Assembly (NCBI GenBank): GCA_903847405.1
Contig: CAINDP010000135.1
Coordinates: 1-64,000, forward strand
Length of the DNA stretch: 64,000 nucleotides
From: an uncultured Myxococcales bacterium
Lineage (GTDB): Bacteria; Myxococcota_A; UBA9042; DTJE01
Direction of reading: 5' to 3'
The notes below the pieces were generated by a model. That model did no database searches, had not been told where the DNA came from, and worked only from the letters and a program-made list of their open reading frames with translations. The translations under genes and the position numbers were made by a program. Shown here one piece after another: positions 1 to 8,764 of this stretch. How positions within the stretch are numbered: position 1 is the stretch's first letter; each line of letters begins with the position of its first letter.

Positions 1-951
1 GCCAAAATCCTGCTGAAACTGATCACCGAGCCCCGGGGCTGGCGCGTCGATGAACTGCAGTCCACGCTGGGCATCAAGGACCGCACGTACCGCAAGTACC
101 GGGCGCTGCTGCAGGAGCATTTCGATTACCTAGTGGACAGCAAGGGGTCGCTGGTCAAGGAGGCCAAGGAGGGCGACGCGCGGTACCTGCGTTTGCGGGA
201 CAGCGAGGAGCCGGTCGACGACCACCCCCGATTCCTGGCGCGGGTCGCGGCCTTGGAAATGGCCCGGCAGGCCTTCGCCTTTCTGGCGCCCACGGGCATC
301 GGCGAGGACATGACCGCGTTCCGTCAGGAGTTCCTGGACCGCATTGGCGAGCGGACGTTCGTCTTCCGGCAGTTGCTGAAGGACCTGGACCGCAAGGTGC
401 TGGTCGCCCCCGACGCGCCCAAGGACTACACGGGCCAGGACCGGAAGATCGCGTCCGTGCTGCACGGCCTGATGTTCTGCAAGCGTCTGCAGATCCGGTA
501 CGAAAGTGGCCGGGCGGCCTCGGGCCCGCGCCTGATCGAGCCCCTGACGCTGATGGTCTGGCGCAGCGCGTTGTACCTGGTGGTGCGGTTCAAGGGGAAC
601 AAGAAGATCTACACCCTGGCCGTGGACAGGATGGACGACGTGGAGCGGACGGGCGAGGTCTTCCGGTACCCCCCGCTGGCCGAGTACGCGCCGGCGGAAC
701 TGCTGGACGGGTCGTTCGGGATCTACCGCGAACCCGGGGCGCGGCCGAAGAAGGTCGAACTGATCTTCGCCGACGAGCGCTGGCTGAAGATGTATGTCCG
801 CGAGCGCCGCTGGCACCCGACCCAGGAATTCGAGGACCTGCCCGACGGCCGTCTGAGGATGACGTTCACGGCGCTGTCGATGTCCGACGTCTGGACCTGG
901 ATCCGCGGGTTCGGCGAGGCCGTCGAGGTGGTGAAACCGGTGGAAACGTGA
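1..951 (+). CDS. WYL-domain transcriptional regulator (5' end outside window)
   Basis: The reading frame is open from base 1, so the true start lies upstream; a GTG at 133 is internal. The first ~45 visible residues resemble a helix-turn-helix region. The rest fits a WYL-type ligand-sensing domain: the stretch from about nt 535 to 660 has the typical core, with WRSALYLVV followed by a basic segment and an ALDR-like Ala-Val-Asp-Arg. WYL regulators often control DNA-damage or defence genes by sensing nucleic acid or nucleotides. The gene lies 80 bp upstream of sbcD on the same strand, so regulation of the SbcCD nuclease is a reasonable inference. The family call is confident; the target is not shown by the sequence. 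Confidence 0.85.
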   Translation, partial: AKILLKLITEPRGWRVDELQSTLGIKDRTYRKYRALLQEHFDYLVDSKGSLVKEAKEGDARYLRLRDSEEPVDDHPRFLARVAALEMARQAFAFLAPTGIGEDMTAFRQEFLDRIGERTFVFRQLLKDLDRKVLVAPDAPKDYTGQDRKIASVLHGLMFCKRLQIRYESGRAASGPRLIEPLTLMVWRSALYLVVRFKGNKKIYTLAVDRMDDVERTGEVFRYPPLAEYAPAELLDGSFGIYREPGARPKKVELIFADERWLKMYVRERRWHPTQEFEDLPDGRLRMTFTALSMSDVWTWIRGFGEAVEVVKPVET

Positions 952-967
952 TCCGGTTCAGGCACCA

Positions 968-988
968 CGCGGCATGATGCGTGCCGCG
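968..988. promoter_or_regulatory. Perfect 7-bp inverted repeat between the WYL gene and sbcD
   Basis: CGCGGCA, a 7-nt spacer, then TGCCGCG. It sits in the 80-bp gap 17 bp after the WYL stop and 43 bp before the sbcD start. No T-tract follows, so it is not a classical intrinsic terminator. It could be an operator or a small RNA hairpin. In DNA this GC-rich, a chance palindrome is also possible. Confidence 0.3.
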
Positions 989-1031
989 GCGTGTGCGATG
1001 CTGGCCACGAATCGCGTAGGCGGAGGAACCG

Positions 1032-2183
1032 ATGCGGATCCTGCACACGGCGGACTGGCACCTGGGACGGGTGCTGCACGGGGCCAGCCTGCTGGACGAT
1101 CAGGCCCACCTGCTTGCGCAGTTCGTGGACCTGGCCCGGGACGTCCAGCCCGACGTGGTCGTCATCGCCGGCGACGTCTATGACCGGTCGGTGCCTCCGG
1201 CGCCTGCCGTGGACCTGCTGGACGAGGTGCTGTCGCGCCTGGTGCGGGATATCGGCCTGAAGGTGGTCGTCATCGCCGGCAACCACGACAGTCCCGAACG
1301 GCTGTCCTTCGGAGCCCGGCTGCTGCGGTCATCGGGGCTGATCCTGGCCGGCTCGCCCGCCGACGGCCTGGCGCCGCTGGTGCTGGACGACGACCACGGC
1401 CCGGTGCGCATCTACCCACTGCCGTTCCTGGAGCCCGCCGTCGTCCGCCACCACCTGCTGCAACCCGATCTGCTGGGCATCCAGGCGGCGACCGCAGCGA
1501 TGCTGGACGCTATTCGCGCGGCCCACCCGAAGGGCGAACGTTCGGTGGTCGTCGGGCACGGCTTCGTTTCCGGCGGGGTCGAATCCGAGTCCGAACGGCC
1601 CCTGGCCCTGGGCGGATCGGGATGCGTCGATGCGGCGGTGTTCCAGGGGTTCGAGTACGTGGCGCTGGGCCATCTGCACCGTCCCCAGAAGGTGTCGCAA
1701 GGCGTCCGGTACGCCGGTTCGTTGATGCGCTACTCGTTTTCGGAGGCGGACCACGACAAGGCAGTGTCGGTGGTCGACCTGGGGCCTGAACGCGCCTGCG
1801 AGGTCCAATCCGTGAAACTGTCCCCCCGGCGGCAGGTCCGGGTCGTCACGGGCCGGCTGGCCCAGGTGCTGGAAGGCGCGGCCGCCGACCCCGCCGCACA
1901 GGACTACCTGTCGGTGATCCTGCTGGACGAAGAACCGATGTTCGATGCGATGGGCAAGCTGCGCGCGGTGTACCCGAACGTGCTGCACATCGAGCGCCCG
2001 ATCCTCCAGGCCGCCTCCGGAGCGGTCGGGGCCCGCGTCGACCACCGGAAGGTCAGCGACATGGACCTCTTCGCGTCGTTCTTCGCGGACGTCACCGGCA
2101 AGGCGCTGGACGACGGGCAGCGGGGCGGCCTGGTCGGCGTCCTCCAGCGCGTGGAAAACGCGGCGCGGGAGGTGGAAGCATGA
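1032..2183 (+). CDS. sbcD: SbcD, nuclease subunit of the SbcCD complex
   Basis: A 383-aa calcineurin-like metallophosphoesterase, the Mn-dependent nuclease subunit of the bacterial Mre11-Rad50 equivalent. The metal-binding motifs are present in order: HTADWHLG at the N terminus, a GDVYDR block (about residues 51-56), GNHDSPER (about 83-90), and GHG and GHLHRP further on. SbcCD cleaves hairpins and protein-blocked DNA ends. The ATG is preceded by a good GGAGG site. The stop overlaps the sbcC start by ATGA at 2180-2183, so the two subunits are translationally coupled. Confidence 0.97.
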   Translation: MRILHTADWHLGRVLHGASLLDDQAHLLAQFVDLARDVQPDVVVIAGDVYDRSVPPAPAVDLLDEVLSRLVRDIGLKVVVIAGNHDSPERLSFGARLLRSSGLILAGSPADGLAPLVLDDDHGPVRIYPLPFLEPAVVRHHLLQPDLLGIQAATAAMLDAIRAAHPKGERSVVVGHGFVSGGVESESERPLALGGSGCVDAAVFQGFEYVALGHLHRPQKVSQGVRYAGSLMRYSFSEADHDKAVSVVDLGPERACEVQSVKLSPRRQVRVVTGRLAQVLEGAAADPAAQDYLSVILLDEEPMFDAMGKLRAVYPNVLHIERPILQAASGAVGARVDHRKVSDMDLFASFFADVTGKALDDGQRGGLVGVLQRVENAAREVEA

Positions 2184-5100
2184 AGCCGATTCGACTGACC
2201 GTGCAGGCCTTCGGGCCCTATGCGGAACGGGAAACCTTCGACTTCGCCGACCTGAAGGGCCGCAGCCTGTTCCTGATTTCCGGGCCCACGGGGTCGGGCA
2301 AGTCCACGGTGCTGGACGCCATCTGCTGTGCGCTGTACGGCAGCACGTCGGGGGGGGACCGTACGCCCGACCAGATGCGCAGCCAGCACGCGGAGCCGGG
2401 CCTGGCGACCGAGGTGACCTTCGATTTCGAACTGGGGCCGAAGTCCTACCGGGTGTCCCGCTGTCTGGAACACGAGCGCCCCCGGAAGAAGGGCGTCGGC
2501 ACGATGACCCAGCCGCAGACGGCGACGATCTGGGACATCACGGGCATCGACGATCCGGCGATCGACGGCGTCCCGCTGGCCAGCCAGTGGGACAAGGTCA
2601 CGAAGAAGGTCGAGGAGGTGCTGGGCTTCCGGGACGACGAGTTCCGGCAGGTCGTGCTGATCCCCCAGGGGAAGTTCCGCGAACTGCTGATGGCGGACTC
2701 GAAGGCGCGGGAAGACATCCTGGTGACGCTGTTCCGGACCCGGCACTACAACACCATCGAACGGGCCTTGAAGGACGCCTTTCTGGGTGTCGAGCGCACC
2801 CTCAACAAACTGAAGCAGAACCGCGAGGGCGTGCTGAAGGTCGAGGAGGTGCCGTCCCTGGAAGCCCTGGCGGTCCGGGCGGACGCGCTGGAGGTCGAGC
2901 GGATCGCCGCCGACGGGCTGGCCGAAACGGCCCGCGGGCGGAAGGCGCAGACGGACCAGTCCCTGGCCGAGGGGCGGCGGGTCAAGGCCCTGCTGGACGA
3001 GCGCGACGCGGCCCGGTCCTCGCTGGGAATCCTGGACGCCCAGAAGGACCGGATGGACGCGCTGCGGGCGGAAGCGGCCCGGGGCCGTGCGGCCGGTTCG
3101 CTGCGCGACGCGAAGGCGGAAGCGACCCGGCGTGCCGCGGAATGGCAGGACCGGCACGCGCTGGAAACCCAGGCCACCCAGGCGCTGCTGCACGCCGACG
3201 ATGCGCTGCGTGCCGCCTCGACGGTCCTGGCGGCCCAGCGGGCGCTGGAGCCCGAGCAGGCCGACCTGCAGCGGAAGTCGGTGTCCCTGGACGCCCTGGT
3301 GGAGCGCGTGGCCGGCATCGCCCAGGCGCGCACGGCGGCAGAATCGGCGGACCGCAATGCGGCCGCGCTGCAGGCCCGGCTGGGGAACGCGAAGCAGTCG
3401 CTGGATCGCCTGGCGCAGGAATTGACGAACGGCAAGGCGAACCTGGACGAGGCCGAGCGCGTGGCGGGGACCCTGGAGGCCTCCGGGCTGGTCCTGCAGC
3501 GTGCGAAGGAGGCGTTGCAGCAGCGGAACGAACTGGGGACCGCGCGGACCGCGTTGGATTCGGCGGTGGCCGCCCAGGGGACGGCGCGGCTGGAACTGGA
3601 GGGCCTTCGCCGTCAGCACGACGAGGCTCATACCAGCCTGGAGCGGTCCGAGGACGCGCTGCGGGAAGGCGCCGCGGGCCTGCTGGCCGGGACCCTCCTG
3701 GCGGGCGAACCCTGCCCGGTCTGCGGGTCCACCAGCCATCCGATGCCGGCCCAGGTGGCCGTGGACATGCCGGCCCCCGCGGGGGTGGAAGCGCAGCGGG
3801 TGGACCTCCGGGCGCTGGCGGTCCGGGTGCAGGCCGCTACGGAACACGACACGTCGCTGCAGGCCCGGGTGGCGACAGCGAAGGGGCGGGTGGAGGCGCT
3901 GGTCCAGGCCCTGGGCCCGAAGGCCGACGCGACCGTGCAGGACCTGGAACGCGAGTTCGGCGAGGCCCGCCAGAGGGCCGATGGCGCCTTCGCCGCCGTC
4001 CGGACCCGGGAGGACCTGGGGAAGTTGCGGCTGGAACTGGAAGGGCGCCATGCCCTGTCGACGGCTGCACTCGAAAGCCTGCAGCAGGAGGCGAGCCTCG
4101 CGGGGGGTGCCCTGGAGGCGGCCCGCGCGGCGCTGACCGAGCGGGAGTCGGCCGTTCCGGAAGCCTGGCGCCAGCCCGCGGCGCTGGAGCGGGAACGCGT
4201 CGCCACCGCGCAGCGGTTCCAGTCGTTGAAACAGGCCCTGGAACAGGCCATGGCGCACCACCAGGCCTGCACGAACCGCCGTGCCGTCTGCGACGCCGAC
4301 CTGAAGACGGCGGTGTCGGTCTGCGCCCAGGCGAAGGCCCTGGCGGACCAGCGGCAGGCGGCCTTCCGGACGCGGCTGGCCGAGGCGGGTTTCGCGGACG
4401 AGGGGCAGCACGCCGAGGCCCTGCGCAGCGACGAGGAACTGGTGTCGCTGGACGGGCGCCTGGACGCCTGGACCCGGGCGCTGGCGGCCGCCCGCGACCG
4501 GCTGGAACGGTCGCAGACGGCGGCCGACGGGGCGATCCCGCCCGACCTGGCGGTCCTGGCAGCGGACGCGGCCCAGGCGGATCAGGCGCTGGAAGCGGCC
4601 CTGAACCTGGCCTCCCGCCTGGCCCAGCAGGTCGAGCAGAAGCGGACGACGCTGGCGACCCTGCGGAAGGATGCCGAGGCCATGGCGGAACTGGAACGCG
4701 ACTTCGCGGTCCTGGGCAGCCTCTCGGAGGTGGCCAACGGACGCAACAACCTGAACATCACCTTCCAGCGGTACGTGCTGGGGGCGCTGCTGGACGACGT
4801 GCTGGTGGCCGCGACGGTGCGCCTGAAAACGATGAGCGCCGGGCGGTACCTGCTGCAGCGCGTCGGGACGGTCGCGGATCGGCGCAGGCCGTCGGGACTG
4901 GACCTGGAAGTGATGGACACCTACACCGGGCTGGCGCGGCCCGTGGGCACGCTGTCCGGCGGCGAAAGTTTCATGGCGGCCCTGTCCCTGGCCCTGGGCA
5001 TGGCGGACGTCGTGCAGTCCTACTCCGGCGGCATCCGGCTGGAAACCGTCTTCATCGACGAGGGCTTCGGCAGCCTGGATCCCGAGGCCCTGGACCAGGC

Positions 5101-5245
5101 CCTGAAGGAACTGGTCAAGCTGAAGGACAGCGGCCGCCTGGTGGGGATCATTTCGCACGTCCCCGAACTGAAGCAGCGCATCGACGCCCGCCTGGAAGTC
5201 ACCGCGGGCCGGACCGGCAGCCACGCCAGTTTCGTGGTGGGATAG
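2180..5245 (+). CDS. sbcC: SbcC, ATPase/coiled-coil subunit of SbcCD
   Basis: A 1021-aa SMC/Rad50-like ATPase. The Walker A motif GPTGSGKST lies near residue 36. Long Ala/Glu/Arg-rich coiled-coil arms flank a zinc hook CPVC at residues 512-515, almost exactly mid-protein. The C-terminal half carries the ABC signature LSGGE and a Walker B block ending FIDEGFG. Length and layout are normal for the family. It partners SbcD, encoded just upstream with a 4-nt overlap. A phosphatase gene follows 10 bp downstream and may be co-transcribed. Confidence 0.97.
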   Translation: MKPIRLTVQAFGPYAERETFDFADLKGRSLFLISGPTGSGKSTVLDAICCALYGSTSGGDRTPDQMRSQHAEPGLATEVTFDFELGPKSYRVSRCLEHERPRKKGVGTMTQPQTATIWDITGIDDPAIDGVPLASQWDKVTKKVEEVLGFRDDEFRQVVLIPQGKFRELLMADSKAREDILVTLFRTRHYNTIERALKDAFLGVERTLNKLKQNREGVLKVEEVPSLEALAVRADALEVERIAADGLAETARGRKAQTDQSLAEGRRVKALLDERDAARSSLGILDAQKDRMDALRAEAARGRAAGSLRDAKAEATRRAAEWQDRHALETQATQALLHADDALRAASTVLAAQRALEPEQADLQRKSVSLDALVERVAGIAQARTAAESADRNAAALQARLGNAKQSLDRLAQELTNGKANLDEAERVAGTLEASGLVLQRAKEALQQRNELGTARTALDSAVAAQGTARLELEGLRRQHDEAHTSLERSEDALREGAAGLLAGTLLAGEPCPVCGSTSHPMPAQVAVDMPAPAGVEAQRVDLRALAVRVQAATEHDTSLQARVATAKGRVEALVQALGPKADATVQDLEREFGEARQRADGAFAAVRTREDLGKLRLELEGRHALSTAALESLQQEASLAGGALEAARAALTERESAVPEAWRQPAALERERVATAQRFQSLKQALEQAMAHHQACTNRRAVCDADLKTAVSVCAQAKALADQRQAAFRTRLAEAGFADEGQHAEALRSDEELVSLDGRLDAWTRALAAARDRLERSQTAADGAIPPDLAVLAADAAQADQALEAALNLASRLAQQVEQKRTTLATLRKDAEAMAELERDFAVLGSLSEVANGRNNLNITFQRYVLGALLDDVLVAATVRLKTMSAGRYLLQRVGTVADRRRPSGLDLEVMDTYTGLARPVGTLSGGESFMAALSLALGMADVVQSYSGGIRLETVFIDEGFGSLDPEALDQALKELVKLKDSGRLVGIISHVPELKQRIDARLEVTAGRTGSHASFVVG

Positions 5246-5255
5246 GAGGGCATCC

Positions 5256-5804
5256 ATGATCAAACCGGCCACGCCGTTTCCGGACTCGTACTGGGTCGTC
5301 GACGGGAAGTTCCTGGCAGGCGAGTACCCCAGCAACCGCGACGATGCGAAGGCCGTGGAAAAGATCCGGCGGCTTCTGGGATGCGGCGTGAACAGCATCG
5401 TCGACCTGACCGAGGCGGGGGAATACGACCTGCGGAACTACCAGATGATGCTGGCGGTCGAGGCGCTCCGGCTGGGCATGGACGTCCGGCATACCCGCAT
5501 GGACTTCGCCGACGGCTCGGTGCCCTCGGCCGGTCACGTGCGGCGGGTGCTGGATTTCATTGCGGCCGAGATCGCGGCCGGCCGGGTCGTCTACGTCCAC
5601 TGCTTCGGCGGCATCGGCCGCACCGGGACCATCGTCGGATGCTGGCTGGCCGAACACGGGCATGCGGGCGCGAAGGCGATCCAGGTCATTGCCGAGTGGC
5701 GCGCGGGGACCCCCGACGGGCATCGCGAGTCGCCGGAGAACGGGGGCCAGAAACGGTTCGTGGAGGCCTGGCCGCCGCGCGGCGCTACCCCTTCCGATGC
5801 GTGA
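5256..5804 (+). CDS. Tyrosine/dual-specificity protein phosphatase
   Basis: A 182-aa cytoplasmic Cys-based phosphatase. The signature HCFGGIGRTG gives the catalytic Cys116 and Arg122 of the HCX5R loop. An upstream Asp (in RMDFADG or nearby) could be the general acid. The ATG has an AGGAGG site. The gene begins 10 bp after sbcC and probably shares its transcript. Its last 20 bp overlap the end of the convergent HD-domain gene. The substrate cannot be read from the sequence; the class also includes phosphatases acting on nucleotides and phosphoinositides. Confidence 0.85.
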   Translation: MIKPATPFPDSYWVVDGKFLAGEYPSNRDDAKAVEKIRRLLGCGVNSIVDLTEAGEYDLRNYQMMLAVEALRLGMDVRHTRMDFADGSVPSAGHVRRVLDFIAAEIAAGRVVYVHCFGGIGRTGTIVGCWLAEHGHAGAKAIQVIAEWRAGTPDGHRESPENGGQKRFVEAWPPRGATPSDA

Positions 5805-6432
5805 CCGTCCCGAGGACATCCCCCAGTTCGTCCCAGGTCCGACGCTGGTTCACGGTGTGCAGCAGCCACGTGGACGGGGCCACCAGGGACGGCCAGATCC
5901 CGTCGTCATACATGCGCGCGGCGATCGGGGCTTCCCCCAACCGGACGCGATCCACGCGATCGCCGTTCGCCAGGGCGATGGCCACGCGATCCGCGGTCGG
6001 CAGCGGCGACTGGTTGGACTCGTGCAGGCGAATGGCCCGGGCCGCGACGGCAACGGTCGCGGGATCCAGGTGCATGCCTTCGGCCAGCGCTTCCAGGATG
6101 GTCGCGCCCGCCTCCCCGTGACCGGGCTCGGTCCCTTCGCCGATGCGGCCGGAGTCGTGGAAGAAGGCCGCCAGAAGGACGGCCTCCTCGTCCACCTCCC
6201 GCGGCCGCCCGTCCAGCGGCAGGTCGTCCACGATCCGGAGGGCCAGGCATCCCACGCGGGTCCAGTGGGAAAGGCCATGAATGCCGGACTGGATGCGATC
6301 GAAGGCGTACCGCCCCCCCACCCGTCCGCCGATGTGGTCCTGGACCGCCGCCAACAAAGTGCGGTAGCGCGGCAAGACCCGTTCGCGCAGCAGCCCGTCC
6401 AACCGCTCCCGCTCGTCCGAATTCTGCATCAT
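5785..6432 (-). CDS. HD-domain metal-dependent phosphohydrolase
   Basis: A 215-aa protein with an HD-type metal site. An early His lies in a GLSHW context (about residue 55), the paired His-Asp is in FFHDSGRIGEG, and later His and Asp residues (AIRLHES; ALANGDRVDR) complete a plausible metal site. HD proteins hydrolyse nucleotides or phosphoesters, but the substrate here is unknown. Two Met codons open the frame (6432 and 6429), and a GAGGG site favours 6432. The gene is convergent with the phosphatase and overlaps it by 20 bp. Confidence 0.8.
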   Translation of the reverse strand: MMQNSDERERLDGLLRERVLPRYRTLLAAVQDHIGGRVGGRYAFDRIQSGIHGLSHWTRVGCLALRIVDDLPLDGRPREVDEEAVLLAAFFHDSGRIGEGTEPGHGEAGATILEALAEGMHLDPATVAVAARAIRLHESNQSPLPTADRVAIALANGDRVDRVRLGEAPIAARMYDDGIWPSLVAPSTWLLHTVNQRRTWDELGDVLGTVTHRKG

Positions 6433-6558
6433 CGCAATCCCTCATCCTGCCGGTCGCCGCACCCGCCCCGGGGCAGTGCTTTTCACAAACCCGCCAGGTC
6501 CGCCGGGATTCCCGCCGTTCCGTCCCGCCTTCCGGATCCTCACCGCCGCGCCCGCGCC

Positions 6559-7968
6559 TCAGCTCCCCGGCGACGAGTCCTTCGGGTCCTGGAACTGCGT
6601 CCGGCCCTGGTAGGTCTTGCGGCGCGCGAAGGAGGGGCTGGCGGCCTCCGCGGTCGCGCTGTAGCACACCGCGTTCTCGTTGGCATCGGCGATGCGCGAG
6701 TTCATCCGCCGGGACGAGTACGCGGCCTCCTTCTTGAAATTCGCCTCGTCCCGCAGGGCGGCCAACTGGACCAGGACATCGACCACCCCGGCGACCCAGG
6801 GATTGTTCGCGGCCTGCTTCTTGGCCTTGCGCAGCAGCGCATCCACCTCCTTCCAGGCCTGGCGACCCGCGGCTTCCTGCGCTTTCTTCTGGTAATCCGC
6901 CGCCTCCAGTTCGCCGGCGCGTCGCGCGACCAGTTCGTTTTCGGGCAGCCCGTCACAGTCGGTCGTCAGCAGCGGAAGTTCCAGCGCCACCGGACCCAGT
7001 TCGCAGGCCTTGCCGTCCAGGTCGGTCCACGACAGGCTCACCTGCAGGACCTCCAACCGGTGCCCCGCGACGAAGGTCTTCGGCGGCAGGATTTCCACTT
7101 CCAGCAGCGCCCAGGTTTCCCCGCCCCAGGCCAGGTCCGGCAGCAGCCAGTGTCCCACGCCCATCGCCAGGTAGTCGTTCACGACGCGGACCTTGGCGCC
7201 GGGGCACGCCTCAACTTCCAGGCGCACCGCCCGTCCCGCCAGGGCCGACATCAGGTCGAACTCGGTCCCGAACGGCTCCATCAGGTCGTCCGCGGTCTGG
7301 CCGTAGTACCCGCTGCCACCCCCCGAGCGGGCCATCCGCAGCATCAGGTCCTCGTTGAAGGCATCGCCCAGGCCGTAGGTGGACGTCGTGACGCCCGCGG
7401 CGGCCAACTGCCGGCACTGCTCCTCGATGGCGGCGGTGTCCGTCAGGCCCTGGTTCGCGTTGCCGTCGGACAGCAGGATCACGCGGGACACGCCGGCGCC
7501 CTCCTGGTGCCGGGCGACTTCCTGGGCCCCCTTCAGCCAGCCCTCGTGGAGGTTCGTGCACCCGGCCGTTTCGATGCCGGCCAGCGCGGCCGCGAACAGT
7601 TCCGGGGATTTCACGGCGCGGCTGGACAGCACGACCTTGGCGGTGTCGTCATAGACCACCAGCGCGGCGTGGTCCTGAGGGCCCATCCGGGCGATCATCG
7701 CCGCGGCGCAGCGCTTCGCCTCCTCCAGCGGGCCGCCGGCCATGGACCCCGAACGGTCCAGCACGTAGGCGAGGTTCAAGGACGGTCGGGTCTTGCCGTC
7801 CGGCGGGGGCGGGCAGGGAATCCGCACCAGCACGTCCAGCCGGTTGGCATGTCCGATGCGCAGGCCTTCCCGTCGCGGGACGATCAGCAGTTCCGGAGTG
7901 GCGGGGGTGGCGGCCGGGGCCGGTTTCACGGGCTTCGCCTTCTTCGTCACCTTCTTCACGTCCTTCAT
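6559..7968 (-). CDS. VWA-domain protein, partner of the MerR-like gene
   Basis: A 469-aa protein. A Lys/Pro/Ala-rich N terminus of about 25 residues precedes a von Willebrand factor A domain with a complete MIDAS metal site: DRSGSM, a Thr in GCTNLHEG, and LSDGNANQG. The C-terminal third is helical and charged. There is no signal peptide, so the protein is probably cytoplasmic. The open frame extends upstream to 8616, but that part only shadows the MerR-like gene. The start chosen at 7968 has AGGAGG and overlaps the upstream stop by ATGA (7965-7968). VWA proteins of this kind (the YfbK-like class) mediate metal-dependent protein contacts. The process served here is unknown. Confidence 0.88.
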   Translation of the reverse strand: MKDVKKVTKKAKPVKPAPAATPATPELLIVPRREGLRIGHANRLDVLVRIPCPPPPDGKTRPSLNLAYVLDRSGSMAGGPLEEAKRCAAAMIARMGPQDHAALVVYDDTAKVVLSSRAVKSPELFAAALAGIETAGCTNLHEGWLKGAQEVARHQEGAGVSRVILLSDGNANQGLTDTAAIEEQCRQLAAAGVTTSTYGLGDAFNEDLMLRMARSGGGSGYYGQTADDLMEPFGTEFDLMSALAGRAVRLEVEACPGAKVRVVNDYLAMGVGHWLLPDLAWGGETWALLEVEILPPKTFVAGHRLEVLQVSLSWTDLDGKACELGPVALELPLLTTDCDGLPENELVARRAGELEAADYQKKAQEAAGRQAWKEVDALLRKAKKQAANNPWVAGVVDVLVQLAALRDEANFKKEAAYSSRRMNSRIADANENAVCYSATAEAASPSFARRKTYQGRTQFQDPKDSSPGS

Positions 7969-8624
7969 GACCGACCTCCTTGCTTGCGGAACTCCTGGAT
8001 CAGCAGGCGGCGCAGCGCGTCGCCCGCATGAGCGGCTTGGTCCGGCGTCAGGGACGGCAGCGCGGCACGGTCCACCTCCACGGTGCACCAGGGCGCGACG
8101 GTCAGGCGGATCACCTCGCGCCGGTCTGCGGTTCCCGACAGGTTGCCCAGGGCGGCGAGATCGCTTTCCAGCGCCAGGTGGTCCGTGGTCGGCGAACGGA
8201 ACAGCGTGGTCACCGTTGCGGCCGGCAGGGACGAGGTCGGCCGGGACGAAGGCGCCTGGGCCTGGGCGGCGAACTTCGCCACCAGTTCCTGGGCGCGGTT
8301 CGCGGGTTTTGGCAGCAGCCCCGCCAGCGTGTCCCAGTCCGCGGCCCGGATGACGTCGGCGATCTTCTGCAGGGGCCAGCCCTGGGCCAGGAACGAGCGG
8401 ATGACCAGGGCTTCCAGCAGGTTCCGCCCGGTGAAGATGGCCTCCTTCCCCCGCCGCGTCGGGCGCGTCAGGGCCCCCACCGTCACGTAGTGGCGAATCA
8501 GGCGCACATTGGGCGCGCCGTCGGTTTCGGGCAGGCCGAACCGGGGCAGCAGGCCCGGCAGTTCCTCGGCCAGCTTTTCGGCCGTTCCTTCCCAGGTCTT
8601 GTAGCGCCAGTGCCACGGGTTCAT
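7965..8624 (-). CDS. MerR-like HTH protein heading a two-gene operon
   Basis: 219 aa. Residues ~35-85 resemble a MerR winged helix: NVRLIRHYVTVGAL, a basic Arg-rich wing, then a FTGRNLLEALVIRSFL helix. The usual N-terminal tyrosine-arginine motif is degenerate. The rest is a linker and a domain I do not recognise. The open frame could start at 8723, but ATG 8624 has a GGAG site and lies 29 bp downstream of a good promoter (8653-8681) that falls inside the longer version. The gene is coupled to the VWA gene by ATGA. It probably regulates its own operon through the palindrome on the -35 box; that is inference. Confidence 0.8.
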   Translation of the reverse strand: MNPWHWRYKTWEGTAEKLAEELPGLLPRFGLPETDGAPNVRLIRHYVTVGALTRPTRRGKEAIFTGRNLLEALVIRSFLAQGWPLQKIADVIRAADWDTLAGLLPKPANRAQELVAKFAAQAQAPSSRPTSSLPAATVTTLFRSPTTDHLALESDLAALGNLSGTADRREVIRLTVAPWCTVEVDRAALPSLTPDQAAHAGDALRRLLIQEFRKQGGRS

Positions 8625-8652
8625 CGGGCGACTCCGGTTCGGGCTTGCTTCA

Positions 8653-8681
8653 ATAATGACAACCAACGTTGACACTGTCAA
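8653..8681 (-). promoter_or_regulatory. Promoter of the MerR-VWA operon with overlapping palindrome
   Basis: On the minus strand a perfect -35 TTGACA (8681-8676), a 17-bp spacer and a -10 CATTAT (8658-8653) precede ATG 8624. The -35 is the left half of a perfect 13-bp palindrome, TTGACA-G-TGTCAA (8669-8681). A dimeric repressor binding here would block RNA polymerase, and the MerR-like product is the obvious candidate. The 17-bp spacer differs from the 19-20 bp spacers of classical MerR-activated promoters. Confidence 0.6.
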
Positions 8682-8764
8682 GTGGCACGTCCTTACCCGG
8701 GCCGTGGTTCCCGGGACAGGCACATCATGACAGGGGGGTGCGACATGGGACTGTGTCGGGGGCG

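Noticed and set aside
1904-5398. Long minus-strand frame antisense to sbcC
   Set aside because: Shadow of GC-rich third positions; sbcC motifs prove the plus strand codes.
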